A stretch of 64,000 bases of DNA from assembly GCF_019974155.1 (NCBI RefSeq), contig NZ_AP025158.1:1-64000 (forward strand). Reading direction: 5' to 3'. Source of the DNA: Thermus thermophilus. Lineage in GTDB: Bacteria > Deinococcota > Deinococci > Deinococcales > Thermaceae. The notes under the pieces were generated by a model. That model had not been told where the DNA came from. It was given only the letters and a program-made list of their open reading frames with translations, and searched no databases. How positions within the stretch are numbered: the first letter of the stretch is position 1; each line of letters begins with the position of its first letter. The position numbers and the translations under genes are program-made. Positions 43,025 through 50,751 of the stretch are shown here, piece by piece.

Positions 43025-43791
43025 TGCGCCCCGTCTACTTCCTCTCGGATTTCGGCCTCGAGGACCCTTACGTGGCCGTGGTGAAGGCGGTGTTGGCGGA
43101 GCGGGCCCCGGGGGCGGCCGTGGTGGATCTGGCCCACGCCCTCCCCCCCCAGGACCTGAGGCGGGCGGCCTACGCCCTCTTTGAGGCCCTGCCCTACCTC
43201 CCTGAGGGGGCGGTGGTCCTGGCCGTGGTGGACCCGGGGGTGGGGACGGCGCGCCGGGCGGTGGCCGTCCTGGGGCGGTGGACCTACGTGGGGCCGGACA
43301 ACGGCCTCTTCACCTTGGTCTGGCTTCTGGACCCTCCCCGGCGGGCCTTCCTCCTGGAGCCGCCCAGGCCCCAGCCCAAGGCCGCCCTTCCGGGCTGGGC
43401 CCCCGGGGAGGCCACCTTCCACGGCCGGGACGTCTTCGCCCCCGCGGCCGCCCACCTGGCCCTGGGCCTTCCCCCGGAGGGGCTTGGGCCGGAGGTGCCG
43501 GTGGAGACCCTGGCCCGCCTCCCCCTCGCCCTCACGGAGGGGCCGGAGGGGGAGGTCCTCACCTTTGACCGCTTCGGCAACGCCATCACCACCCTCCTCC
43601 GGGCGCCGGTGGGCGGCTTCGTGGAGGTGGGGGGAAGGCGGGTGCCCGTGCGCCGCACCTTTGGGGAGGTGCCGGAAGGGGCCTTGGTGGCCTACCTGGG
43701 GAGTGCGGGGCTTCTGGAGGTGGCGGTGAACCGGGGGAACGCCCGGGAGGCCTTGGGGCTTAAGGAAGGGATGCCCGTCCGCCTCCTCTAA
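43024..43791 (+). CDS. SAM hydroxide adenosyltransferase (DUF62 family)
   Basis: The 255-aa enzyme cleaves S-adenosylmethionine with water to adenosine and methionine. It starts at GTG 43024 with RPVYFLSDFGLEDPYVAVVKAV. Further motifs are DLAHALPPQDLRRAAYAL, VVDPGVGTARRAVAV, GPDNGLFTLV, ATFHGRDVFAPAAAHLALG and TFDRFGNAITTL. It is coupled to the TPR/membrane gene by a one-base overlap. Longer upstream frames only re-read that gene. Confidence 0.93.
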   Translation: MRPVYFLSDFGLEDPYVAVVKAVLAERAPGAAVVDLAHALPPQDLRRAAYALFEALPYLPEGAVVLAVVDPGVGTARRAVAVLGRWTYVGPDNGLFTLVWLLDPPRRAFLLEPPRPQPKAALPGWAPGEATFHGRDVFAPAAAHLALGLPPEGLGPEVPVETLARLPLALTEGPEGEVLTFDRFGNAITTLLRAPVGGFVEVGGRRVPVRRTFGEVPEGALVAYLGSAGLLEVAVNRGNAREALGLKEGMPVRLL

Positions 43792-43800
43792 GCGCCCCAA

Positions 43801-43825
43801 GCGGCCTTCGCCGCGGTGGGGGCCC
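43801..43825 (+). repeat. Dispersed GC-rich intergenic repeat, module A
   Basis: GCGGCCTTCGCCGCGGTGGG plus GGCCC matches 49400-49424 at 22 of 25 positions and, more loosely, 60287-60312. It contains a small GCGGC/GCCGC hairpin and lies just after the stop of the SAM hydrolase gene. Confidence 0.5.
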
Positions 43826-43867
43826 GGGGATTGTGCCTTTTACCCCTGATACGCACAGGCTAAGGCG

Positions 43868-43873
43868 TATATT
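43868..43873 (+). promoter_or_regulatory. -10 element of the DUF4395 gene
   Basis: TATATT is separated from ATG 43880 by GGGGGC only, the leaderless arrangement. Confidence 0.6.
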
Positions 43874-43879
43874 GGGGGC

Positions 43880-44284
43880 ATGCGGACGGACCGGAACCAG
43901 CTCCGCTTCAACCAAGCCCTCCTCGTCCTCCTTCTGCCCCTGGCGGCGCTTCTGGACCTGCCCTGGCTCGTCTACCTCCTCTTCCTCCTCATGGCGAGCC
44001 AGCACACCCCCCTGGACCTGATGGTGGCCCTGAAGCGCCTCCTCCGGGTTCCCCCGGCGGTGGTGGACGAGGACCCGAGGCCCCACCGCTTCGCCCGCTT
44101 TTTGGGGGCGGTCTTCCTGGGGCTGGCCTCCTTGGCCCTCCTCCTCGGCCTGAAGCCTTTGGGCTACGCCCTCGCCCTCCTCGTGGCCCTCCTCGCCTTC
44201 GTCAACCTGGCCTTCGGCTTCTGCCTGGGGTGCTTCCTCTACCTCCACCTCCGCTACGCCCGCGCCCTCTTCACCGGGAAATAG
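43880..44284 (+). CDS. DUF4395 family membrane protein
   Basis: The 134-aa protein has four hydrophobic helices. It starts RTDRNQLRFNQALLVLLLPLA and ends with the family's hallmark FGFCLGCFLYLHLRY, where two cysteines three residues apart lie in the last helix. This CxxC has been suggested to be redox-active in related proteins; function is unknown. The 3' end overlaps the ribH 3' end by 14 nt on the opposite strand. Confidence 0.85.
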   Translation: MRTDRNQLRFNQALLVLLLPLAALLDLPWLVYLLFLLMASQHTPLDLMVALKRLLRVPPAVVDEDPRPHRFARFLGAVFLGLASLALLLGLKPLGYALALLVALLAFVNLAFGFCLGCFLYLHLRYARALFTGK

Positions 44285-44744
44285 CCTCCAGAAGCCGCAC
44301 CATCTCAATGGCGGTGAAGACCGCCTCGGCCCCTTTGTTGCCCGCCTTGCCTCCGGCGCGCTCCTGGGCCTCCTCGGGGGTGTTGGTGGTGAGGACGCCG
44401 AAGACGATGGGCTTCTCCGTCTGGAGCATGGCCTGCATGAGGCCGCTCGCCGCCTGGCCCGCCACGTACTCAAAGTGGGGGGTCTCGCCCCGGATCACCG
44501 CCCCCAGGGCCACCACCGCGTCCACGTCGGGCCTTTGGGCCAGGCGCTTGGCCACCAGGGGAAGCTCAAAGGAGCCGGGGACCCAGGCCACCAGGACCTC
44601 GGCGGGGTCCCCCCCAAGCCGGGCGTAGGCCTCGAGGGCCCCTTCCAGGAGGAGCTTGGTCACCCGCTCGTTGAAGCGGCCCACGGCGATGGCGAGCCGT
44701 ACCCCCCTGGCGGTGAGAATGGGGGAGAGGGTCTTGGGCTTCAT
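44271..44744 (-). CDS. ribH: 6,7-dimethyl-8-ribityllumazine synthase
   Basis: RibH performs the penultimate step of riboflavin synthesis. The 157-aa protein has the family motifs AIAVGRFNERVTKLLLEGAL, VPGSFELPLVAKRLA, DAVVALGAVIRGETPHFEYVAG and FGVLTTNTPEEAQERAGGKAGNKG. TATATT (44756-44751) lies six bases before the ATG, so the mRNA is leaderless and has no room for an FMN riboswitch. The gene is divergent from crcB with overlapping -10 boxes. Confidence 0.96.
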   Translation of the reverse strand: MKPKTLSPILTARGVRLAIAVGRFNERVTKLLLEGALEAYARLGGDPAEVLVAWVPGSFELPLVAKRLAQRPDVDAVVALGAVIRGETPHFEYVAGQAASGLMQAMLQTEKPIVFGVLTTNTPEEAQERAGGKAGNKGAEAVFTAIEMVRLLEAISR

Positions 44745-44750
44745 GGCCCC

Positions 44751-44758
44751 AATATACT
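44751..44758. promoter_or_regulatory. Overlapping divergent -10 elements (ribH / crcB)
   Basis: On the plus strand TATACT (44753-44758) precedes GTG 44765 of crcB by 6 nt. On the minus strand TATATT (44756-44751) precedes ATG 44744 of ribH by 6 nt. Both hexamers share four base pairs. Confidence 0.6.
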
Positions 44759-44764
44759 TTGGGG

Positions 44765-45142
44765 GTGGAGCGGTACCTCTTGGTGGCCCTGGGCGGGGCG
44801 TTGGGTTCGCTTTTGCGCTACGGCCTCGGGGCCTTGGTCCAGGGAAGCCTGGGGACGGGGTTTCCCTGGAGCACGTTTTTCGTCAACGCCCTCGGGAGCT
44901 TTCTCATCGGCCTTACCCTCCGCCTCTCCCTGGAAGGGGCCCTCTCCGGCGAGGCCCGGCTCTTCCTTGCCGTGGGGGTTCTGGGGGGGTTTACCACCTT
45001 CTCCTCCTTGAGCTACGAGACCCTCGCCCTCCTCCAGGGCGGCGAGGTGGGGAAGGCCTTCCTCTACGCCCTGGGGAGCCTTTTCCTCGGCCTCTTCCTC
45101 GCCTTCTTGGGCTACCGCCTGGGCGGGGCCCTGGTAGGCTAG
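44765..45142 (+). CDS. crcB: Fluoride ion channel CrcB (Fluc)
   Basis: The 125-aa protein starts VERYLLVALGGALGSLLRYG. It has four helices, the family motifs GGALGSLLRY, FFVNALGSFLIG and the pore signature GVLGGFTTFSSLSYET. Fluc dimers export fluoride. Start GTG 44765 is chosen from the -10 spacing; TTG 44759 is an alternative. A fluoride riboswitch, common before crcB, cannot fit here. DUF190 follows after 4 nt. Confidence 0.93.
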   Translation: MERYLLVALGGALGSLLRYGLGALVQGSLGTGFPWSTFFVNALGSFLIGLTLRLSLEGALSGEARLFLAVGVLGGFTTFSSLSYETLALLQGGEVGKAFLYALGSLFLGLFLAFLGYRLGGALVG

Positions 45143-45146
45143 GCGT

Positions 45147-45479
45147 ATGCGCTTGGAGGGCGAGGCCCTGCTCCTCCGCGTCTTCCTGGGGGAGTCGGAC
45201 CGGCACGAGGGGAGGCCCCTTTACGAGGCCATCGTCCTCGAGGCCCGGCGCCGCGGCCTTTCCGGGGCCACGGTCCTCAAGGGCTTCATGGGCTTTGGGG
45301 CCCACTCCCGCATCCACACCGCCAAGATCCTCCAGCTTTCCGAGGACCTCCCCGTGGTGGTGGAGATCGTGGATACGGAGGAGAAGATCCGGGCCTTTCT
45401 CCCCGTGCTGGACGGGATGGTGCGGGAGGGGCTCGTCACCTTGGAAAAGGTGCAGGTCCTCCTCTACCGGAGCCGGTGA
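45147..45479 (+). CDS. DUF190 family protein
   Basis: The 110-aa protein shows the PII-like DUF190 pattern: LLLRVFLGESDRHEGRPLYEAIVLEARRRGLSGATVLKGFMGFG, then HTAKILQLSEDLPVVVEIVDTEEKI. DUF190 genes are often next to crcB, as here, and may modulate the channel; the mechanism is not established. It is co-transcribed with crcB. Confidence 0.93.
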   Translation: MRLEGEALLLRVFLGESDRHEGRPLYEAIVLEARRRGLSGATVLKGFMGFGAHSRIHTAKILQLSEDLPVVVEIVDTEEKIRAFLPVLDGMVREGLVTLEKVQVLLYRSR

Positions 45480-45560
45480 TCCCCCAAGACGGCCTCCCCG
45501 GGCCAGCCGGGCGGGGAGAAAAGGTGGGACGGGCTCCCTTTCCCCCTCGGGGTTTGGGGC

Positions 45561-45566
45561 TACCTT
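45561..45566 (+). promoter_or_regulatory. -10 element of the sulfite-oxidase-like gene
   Basis: TACCTT with a 6-nt gap (GAGGGT) before ATG 45573. No separate Shine-Dalgarno is present. Confidence 0.5.
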
Positions 45567-45572
45567 GAGGGT

Positions 45573-46187
45573 ATGGACCCTCGCGTGCCCCCAGGCCAGT
45601 TCGTCACGGAACGCTTCCCCATCCTCACCTACGGGGAGACCCCGAAGGTCGCCAAGGAGGCGTGGCGCCTCGAGGTCGCGGGACTCGTGGAAACGCCCCT
45701 CGTCCTCACCTACGAGGACCTCCTCGCCCGGCCCCAGGTGGAGCTCACCCGGGACTTCCACTGCGTCACCCGCTGGAGCCGCCTGGACGTGGCCTGGAAG
45801 GGGGTGCGGACGCGGGACCTCCTGGAAGAGGCCCGCCCCAGGCCCGAGGCCGTGGCCGCCTTGGTGGAAAGCTACGGGGGCTACACCACCAACCTCCTCC
45901 TGGAGGACCTCCTTAGGGAGGACGTGCTCCTCGCCCACACCCTCTTCGGCAAGCCCCTCCCCCCGGAAAGGGGAGGCCCCGTCCGCCTCGTCGTGCCCCA
46001 CCTCTACGCCTGGAAGAGCGCCAAGTGGGTGCGCCGCATCGTGCTTTTGGACCACCTGGAGCTCGGCTTCTGGGAGCGGCTGGGCTACCACTGGCGGGGG
46101 GACCCCTGGAAGGAGGAGCGCTTCCAGGAGGGGCCGGTCCCCGCCCACCGGATCCGGTTTGCGGCGCGCAATAAACCTGAGCGTTAA
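45573..46187 (+). CDS. Molybdopterin-dependent oxidoreductase, sulfite-oxidase/MsrP-like
   Basis: The 204-aa protein carries the Mo-pterin fold of sulfite oxidases: FPILTYGETPKVAKEAWRLEVAGLVETPLVLTYEDL, then DFHCVTRWSRLDVAWKGV with the molybdenum-ligating cysteine, YGGYTTNL, and RLVVPHLYAWKSAKWVRRI. There is no signal peptide or Tat motif, unlike MsrP (YedYZ), and no C-terminal dimerisation domain, so it is a minimal cytoplasmic member. The substrate is unknown. Confidence 0.87.
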   Translation: MDPRVPPGQFVTERFPILTYGETPKVAKEAWRLEVAGLVETPLVLTYEDLLARPQVELTRDFHCVTRWSRLDVAWKGVRTRDLLEEARPRPEAVAALVESYGGYTTNLLLEDLLREDVLLAHTLFGKPLPPERGGPVRLVVPHLYAWKSAKWVRRIVLLDHLELGFWERLGYHWRGDPWKEERFQEGPVPAHRIRFAARNKPER

Positions 46188-46209
46188 AATGTTAGGGGGA
46201 GGTGAGGGC

Positions 46210-46476
46210 ATGCGCCTGGAAGAGGCCCGGATCGCCGTGGACGAGGCCCTTTCCGCCTACCGCCGCTGCGTGGAGGCGGAGGTGGAGGAGTACGGTCCCG
46301 AGTACGAGCGGGTGACCTTCATGGAGTACGAGGCCCCGGCCCCCGACCCCTGCGCCGAGGCCTTCCTGCGCCTCGTGGAGGCGGTGCGGGCCTACGAGGC
46401 GGTGGGGGGAAGCCGGGAGGACCTGGACCTGGGCCGGGAGCGGGAGCGGGTCTACGAGGCCCTGGACAAGGGGTAG
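46210..46476 (+). CDS. Small acidic protein of unknown function
   Basis: The 88-aa protein (MRLEEARIAVDEALSAYRRC...) is helical and glutamate-rich. I do not recognise its family. ATG 46210 follows GGGGGAGGTGAGG. TAAAAT (46185-46190) is a suitable -10 for a short-leader transcript. Its last 25 nt overlap the hisJ-like gene on the other strand. Codon usage is like that of its neighbours. Confidence 0.6.
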   Translation: MRLEEARIAVDEALSAYRRCVEAEVEEYGPEYERVTFMEYEAPAPDPCAEAFLRLVEAVRAYEAVGGSREDLDLGRERERVYEALDKG

Positions 46477-47255
46477 GCCACGGGGCTTCCTTCCACGAAG
46501 TAGTAGGCTTCCCGAAAACCGAGCCCAGCGAGGAGGGCTTGGACCTCGGGGAAGGCGAAGCCCACCTCCTCCGGGCGGTGGGCGTCGGAGCCGAGGACGA
46601 GCCCGATGCCGAGCTCCCGGGCCCTCCGGAGGAGGGCGGGGGCGGGGTAGACCTCCTTCGCCGGCCTCCTCAGCCCGGCGGTGTTCACGTCCAGGAAGAG
46701 CCCCGCCTCGGCGACGGCCCTTAGGGCGGGCTCGGCGAGCTCCAAAAGGGCCTCCTCGGGAAGGCGGTGGCCGAACTTCTTGGGGAGGTCCAGGTGGCCG
46801 ATGGCGTGGAAGAGGCCGCTTCGGGCCGCCTTCTCCACCTCCTGAAAGTAGGCCCGGAAGACCTCCTTGAGGTCGCGCCAGGCGTACTCCTCCTGGTGGT
46901 CCGGGTGGTCCAGGGGCCAGGCCCCCAGGTAGTGGACGCTCCCGATGACGTAGTCAAAGGGGTAGCGGCGTAAGAGCTCGGCCACAAAGCCCTCGGTGCC
47001 GGGATGGAAGTCCGCCTCGAGGCCGATGCCCACGTAGAGGTCCTGGGCCCGTTCCCGCACCCTTTCCAGGGCGAGGAGGTAAAAGGGGAGGGCCTCGAGG
47101 CGCATCCGGCTTCCCGGGTCGTACCAGGGGGGCATGGGGCTGTGGTCGGTGAAGACCACGCCTTTAAGCCCCTTGGCCCGCGCCTCCTCCAGGTAGGCCT
47201 CGGGGTGGCCCTCCGCGTGGCCGCAGAGGGGGGTGTGGACGTGGCTATCCACCAT
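46452..47255 (-). CDS. hisJ: Histidinol-phosphatase, PHP family
   Basis: The 267-aa enzyme removes phosphate from histidinol phosphate in histidine synthesis. PHP metal motifs are VDSHVHTPLCGHAEG, VVFTDHSPMPPWYDPGSRM, GLEADFHPG, YVIGSVHYLG, AIGHLDLPKKFGHR, LDVNTAG and LGSDAHRPEEVG. Length fits monofunctional HisK/HisJ rather than PHP polymerase domains. It overlaps the upstream orphan gene by 11 nt. Confidence 0.9.
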   Translation of the reverse strand: MVDSHVHTPLCGHAEGHPEAYLEEARAKGLKGVVFTDHSPMPPWYDPGSRMRLEALPFYLLALERVRERAQDLYVGIGLEADFHPGTEGFVAELLRRYPFDYVIGSVHYLGAWPLDHPDHQEEYAWRDLKEVFRAYFQEVEKAARSGLFHAIGHLDLPKKFGHRLPEEALLELAEPALRAVAEAGLFLDVNTAGLRRPAKEVYPAPALLRRARELGIGLVLGSDAHRPEEVGFAFPEVQALLAGLGFREAYYFVEGSPVAYPLSRAS

Positions 47256-47862
47256 GGGGGGATTCTACCCGCACGAGCTTCCCCCCCCAGGCGTAGGCCA
47301 CCACCCCCCGTCCCAGGGCCCGGGAGAGGTCCAGGGAGAGGAAGGGGTCCTCCGCCACCTCCCCCGCCACCTCCTGGACCAGGACGGGGGTGAAGGGGGG
47401 CAGGAGGGCGGGGTAGCGCTCCAGGACGGCCTCCACCGCAAAGCGCCGGGTCCAAAGCCGCTTCAGGGCGAAGAGGGCCTCCTGGGGGGTGGAGGCCCTT
47501 TCCCCCTCGGCCTCCCCCGCGTAGCGGAGGAGGAAGGGCCCGCGCCCTTTGAGGGCTTCCAGGAAGGCCTCGGCCCGCTCGGGGAGGAGGTAGCTTTCCC
47601 GCACCGCCCGCCGGGCCTCCTCCGCGGCCCAAAGCAGCCGTTCTTCGTCTATGCGCACCCCGAAGACCCCGAGGAAAAGGTCCTCCAGGCGCTCCTTCAG
47701 GTTGTTCAGGCGGTAGAACTCCTCCTCCAGGCGCACCACCCAGGTGGGGGCCACGGGGAGGCCCAGGCCCTGGGCCCGCCGCAGAAGGGCGACCTCCCCC
47801 TCCCCTTCCGCCAGGGCGAGGGGGAGCACCCCTTTCCCGGGCACCCTACCCTCCCGCCTCAA
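47245..47862 (-). CDS. Divergent PPDK/PEP-synthase N-domain-like protein
   Basis: The 205-aa protein is not clearly assignable. GLGLPVAPTWVV, ARRAVRESYLLPERAEAFL, GPFLLRYAGEAEGERASTPQEALFALKRLWTRRF and TPVLVQEVAG follow the order of the ATP-grasp-like N-domain of pyruvate phosphate dikinase / PEP synthase (VPxGF, RSS, SxxxxxL.aik..WaS.f, VlVQ.mv), but the arginine-serine core is degenerate and no His or PEP domain follows. TTG 47862 forms a TTGA overlap with the cysteine hydrolase; GTG 47844 after GGGAGGG is an alternative start. Confidence 0.5.
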   Translation of the reverse strand: MRREGRVPGKGVLPLALAEGEGEVALLRRAQGLGLPVAPTWVVRLEEEFYRLNNLKERLEDLFLGVFGVRIDEERLLWAAEEARRAVRESYLLPERAEAFLEALKGRGPFLLRYAGEAEGERASTPQEALFALKRLWTRRFAVEAVLERYPALLPPFTPVLVQEVAGEVAEDPFLSLDLSRALGRGVVAYAWGGKLVRVESPHGG

Positions 47863-48449
47863 ACAAACCGCACCCCCTCGGCCCGGGTGACCTTGCCCTG
47901 GTAGAGGAAGGTCACCTGGCGCAAGGTGGCCTCGAGGTCAAAGGGGGTGAGGGCGCTGGTGGCGTCCTCGGGAAGGACCACGTTGTACCAGCGCAAGGCC
48001 GCGGACCCCGCCGTGTGCAGGACGCAGATGTTGGCCACCGTCCCCGTGTCCACCACGTGCTTGACCCCGAAGAGGTGGAGGTAGTGGTCCAAGGGGGTGC
48101 CGTAGAAGGCGTCGTAGCGGACCTTCTGGATGACGAGGTCCTCAGGCTCGGGCTTAAGCTCCTCCAGGATCTCCGCGCCCCAGGTCCCGGCCACGGCGTG
48201 CCGGGGCCAGATCTGGAACTCGGGGTCGTCCTCCCGGTGCCAGTCCTGGGTGTAGACCACCTTGGCCCCGGCCTTCCGCGCCTTCTCCAGGAGAAGCTTG
48301 ATGGCGGGGACGCTTTTGGGGGCGTCGGGGACGAAGAGGGCCCCCTTGGGGTGAGCGAAGTCGTTCTGCATGTCCACCACGATGAGGGCCGTCTCCTTGG
48401 CGGGGAGTTCCACGGTTTCCACCTTGGGGATCTCGGGCACCTGGACCAT
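47859..48449 (-). CDS. Cysteine hydrolase (isochorismatase/nicotinamidase-like)
   Basis: The 196-aa protein has the catalytic triad of the family: Asp in ALIVVDMQNDF, Lys in LVIQKVRYDAFYG and Cys in GTVANICVLHTAGSAA. YTQDWHREDDPEFQIWPRHAV supplies the metal/substrate loop of nicotinamidase-like members. The substrate is unproven. TACCAT six bases before the ATG gives a leaderless start, back to back with metF. Confidence 0.88.
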   Translation of the reverse strand: MVQVPEIPKVETVELPAKETALIVVDMQNDFAHPKGALFVPDAPKSVPAIKLLLEKARKAGAKVVYTQDWHREDDPEFQIWPRHAVAGTWGAEILEELKPEPEDLVIQKVRYDAFYGTPLDHYLHLFGVKHVVDTGTVANICVLHTAGSAALRWYNVVLPEDATSALTPFDLEATLRQVTFLYQGKVTRAEGVRFV

Positions 48450-48472
48450 GCCCTCATGGTACCCCGGCCGCC

Positions 48473-48501
48473 TTGACCCCGGGGAGAAGGGGGGCTACAC
48501 T
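48473..48501 (+). promoter_or_regulatory. metF promoter producing a leaderless mRNA
   Basis: TTGACC (48473-48478) and TACACT (48496-48501) are 17 bp apart, and the ATG follows seven bases later. It is the clearest leaderless promoter in the window because both hexamers are visible. Confidence 0.8.
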
Positions 48502-48508
48502 CGTTCGC

Positions 48509-49393
48509 ATGAAAATACGGGACCTCCTCAAGGCGCGGCGGGGCCCGCTCTTCTCCTTTGAGTTCTTCCCCCCGAAGGACCCGGAGGGGGAGGAGGCCCT
48601 CTTCCGCACCCTGGAGGAGCTCAAGGCCTTCCGCCCCGCCTTCGTCTCCATCACCTACGGGGCCATGGGGAGCACCCGGGAGCGGAGCGTGGTCTGGGCC
48701 CAGAGGATCCGGAGCCTCGGCCTCAATCCCCTCGCCCACCTCACCGTGGCGGGCCAGAGCCAAAAGGAGGTGGCCGAGGTCCTCCACCGCTTCGTGGAAA
48801 GCGGCGTGGAAAACCTCCTCGCCCTCCGGGGCGACCCCCCAAGGGGGGAAAGGGTCTTCCGCCCCCACCCGGAGGGCTTCCGCTACGCGGCGGAGCTTGT
48901 GGCCCTCATCCGGGAGCGGTACGGGGACCGGGTCTCCGTGGGCGGGGCGGCCTACCCCGAGGGGCACCCGGAAAGCGGGAGCCTCGAGGCCGACCTCCGC
49001 CACTTCAAGGCCAAGGTGGAGGCGGGGCTGGACTTCGCCATCACCCAGCTCTTCTTCAACAACGCCCACTACTTCGGCTTCCTGGAGCGGGCGAGGCGGG
49101 CGGGCATCGGGATCCCCATCCTCCCCGGCATCATGCCCGTCACCAGCTACCGCCAGCTCCGCCGCTTCACCGAGGTCTGCGGGGCGAGCATCCCCGGGCC
49201 CCTCCTCGCCAAGCTGGAGCGCCACCAGGACGATCCCGAGGCCGTCCTGGAGATCGGGGTGGAGCACGCCGTCCGCCAGGTGGCGGAGCTCCTAGAGGCC
49301 GGGGTGGAGGGCGTCCACTTCTACACCCTGAACAAAAGCCCCGCCACCCGCATGGTCCTGGAGCGCCTGGGCCTCCGCCCCGCCTCGGGGTAG
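48509..49393 (+). CDS. metF: 5,10-methylenetetrahydrofolate reductase
   Basis: MetF makes 5-methyl-THF for methionine synthesis with FAD. The 294-aa protein is the bacterial catalytic-domain type: PLFSFEFFPPKDPEGEEAL, VSITYGAMGSTRERS, HLTVAGQ, NLLALRGDPPRGE, GGAAYPEGHPES, GLDFAITQLFFNNAHYFGF and LPGIMPVTSYRQL. The upstream frame from 48473 lies in the promoter and is rejected. Confidence 0.96.
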   Translation: MKIRDLLKARRGPLFSFEFFPPKDPEGEEALFRTLEELKAFRPAFVSITYGAMGSTRERSVVWAQRIRSLGLNPLAHLTVAGQSQKEVAEVLHRFVESGVENLLALRGDPPRGERVFRPHPEGFRYAAELVALIRERYGDRVSVGGAAYPEGHPESGSLEADLRHFKAKVEAGLDFAITQLFFNNAHYFGFLERARRAGIGIPILPGIMPVTSYRQLRRFTEVCGASIPGPLLAKLERHQDDPEAVLEIGVEHAVRQVAELLEAGVEGVHFYTLNKSPATRMVLERLGLRPASG

Positions 49394-49399
49394 CCCTAG

Positions 49400-49462
49400 G
49401 CGGCTTTCGCCGCGGCGGGAGCCCTTTTCCAAGCCCTGTTTCGGGCACCCCGTGTCGTGCGG
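49400..49462 (+). repeat. Dispersed intergenic repeat, modules A and B joined
   Basis: 49400-49424 repeats module A of 43801-43825 (22 of 25 identical). 49427-49449 (TCCAAGCCCTGTTTCGGGCA core) repeats module B found at 60357-60380. Both modules can form short hairpins. It lies between metF and the ZapE-like gene. Confidence 0.55.
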
Positions 49463-49521
49463 TCCCCTACGGCCCCTCCTTGGGTTGCGGGACCCGGGTG
49501 CGGCCCCTTAGCCTTAGGGCC

Positions 49522-50493
49522 ATGCGGCTCGTGGAGCGCACCCCTGAGGTGGACCTGGACCGGCTCCTCCAGGGCTTCGTGCCCCCGCCCCGCTTCCTCG
49601 GGGCCACCTTTCAGACCTACCGGCCCGACCCCCGCTACCCCTCCCAGGCCCTGGCCAAGGAGCGGCTCCGCCGCTGGGTGCACGACCGCCCCCGGGGGTT
49701 CCTCCGCCCCCGGCTTCCCGGGCCCCAGGGGATCTACCTGGACGGGGGGTTCGGGGTGGGGAAGACCCACCTCCTGGTGGCCGCCTACCTCGAGGCCCCT
49801 CCCCCCAAGGCCTTCCTCACCTTTGAGGAGCTCACCTACACCCTGGGGCTTTTGGGCCTTAGGGAGGGGGCGAGGCGGTTTTCCGGGCTCCGCTACCTCT
49901 TCCTGGACGAGTTTGAGCTGGACGACCCGGGGAACGCCCAGATGGTCACCCACTTCCTCGCCCTCACCATGGACCGGGGCCTGAGGGTCGCCACCACCTC
50001 CAACACCCCGCCCGGGGCCCTGGGGGAGGGGCGGTTCAACGCCGAGCAGTTCCGCCACCAGATCCAAAGCCTCGCCCGCCGCTTCGCCGTGGAGCGGATT
50101 GAGGGGGAGGACTTCCGCCACCGGGACCCGGACCGCCTGCCCGACCCCCTCCCCGAGGAAAGGCTCCTCGCCCTTTACCGGGAGGACCCCAGGCCCAAGA
50201 GCCTGGACGATTTTCCCGAGCTCATCGCCCACCTGAGGCGGCTCCACCCCATCCGCTACCGCTACCTCTTTGACGGCCTGGAGGCCGTCTACCTCCGCGG
50301 CCTAGAACCCCTCCACGACCAGAACGACGCCCTGCGCTTCGTCCACTTCGTGGACCAGCTCTACAACCTGGGCCTGGACCTCAAGGCCTCCGGGGCCCCC
50401 CTGAAGGACCTCTTCCCCGAAAGCTACCGCCACGGGGCCTTCGCCAAGAAGTACGGCCGGGCCCTTTCCCGGCTCGCCGAGCTTTTGGGGTAG
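49522..50493 (+). CDS. zapE: AFG1/ZapE-family ATPase
   Basis: The 323-aa AAA+-like protein starts MRLVERTPEVDLDRLLQGF. It has Walker A GIYLDGGFGVGKTHLL, Walker B LRYLFLDEFELDDPGNAQ, sensor-like VATTSNTPPGALGEGRF, and ends FVDQLYNLGLDLKASG...YRHGAFAKKYGRALSRLAELL. The family includes ZapE, which acts at the Z-ring in gamma-proteobacteria, and mitochondrial AFG1; the role in Thermus is not established. TAGCCT seven bases before the ATG suggests a leaderless start. Confidence 0.82.
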   Translation: MRLVERTPEVDLDRLLQGFVPPPRFLGATFQTYRPDPRYPSQALAKERLRRWVHDRPRGFLRPRLPGPQGIYLDGGFGVGKTHLLVAAYLEAPPPKAFLTFEELTYTLGLLGLREGARRFSGLRYLFLDEFELDDPGNAQMVTHFLALTMDRGLRVATTSNTPPGALGEGRFNAEQFRHQIQSLARRFAVERIEGEDFRHRDPDRLPDPLPEERLLALYREDPRPKSLDDFPELIAHLRRLHPIRYRYLFDGLEAVYLRGLEPLHDQNDALRFVHFVDQLYNLGLDLKASGAPLKDLFPESYRHGAFAKKYGRALSRLAELLG

Positions 50494-50496
50494 CAT
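50491..50496 (+). promoter_or_regulatory. -10-like element before the 82-aa gene
   Basis: TAGCAT followed by GGGGGC and ATG 50503. It overlaps the ZapE-like stop codon. Confidence 0.45.
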
Positions 50497-50502
50497 GGGG
50501 GC

Positions 50503-50751
50503 ATGGACCTGGCGGAAAGGCTCTCCGAGCTGGCCCAGGCCCTCTTCCAGGCGAGCGCCGCGGTGGGGGTGTTGGAGGCCATAGAGGAGGTTTTGGACGA
50601 GTATAGGGACGGGGAACTCACCCTCAAGGAGGCCATGGAGGAGATCCAGGGGCTCGTGGAGGAGTTCCAGGCGGTGCGGGCCCTCTCCGAGATGTCCCCG
50701 GAGGAGCTCATGGCCATGGCCGAGGAGGAGGAGGGGGGCCTCAGGTCTTGA
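50503..50751 (+). CDS. Small acidic helical protein of unknown function
   Basis: The 82-aa protein ([37 protein letters not shown]...) is helical and Glu-rich, and ends [10 protein letters not shown] do not recognise the family. It overlaps deoB as TTGA. It probably starts a transcript that continues into deoB, cdaA and cdaR. Confidence 0.65.
   Translation: MDLAERLSELAQALFQASAAVGVLEAIEEVLDEYRDGELTLKEAMEEIQGLVEEFQAVRALSEMSPEELMAMAEEEEGGLRS

Noticed and set aside
44742-44767. Fluoride riboswitch before crcB or FMN riboswitch before ribH
   Set aside because: Start codons are 20 bp apart with -10 boxes between them, so no leader exists to hold either RNA.
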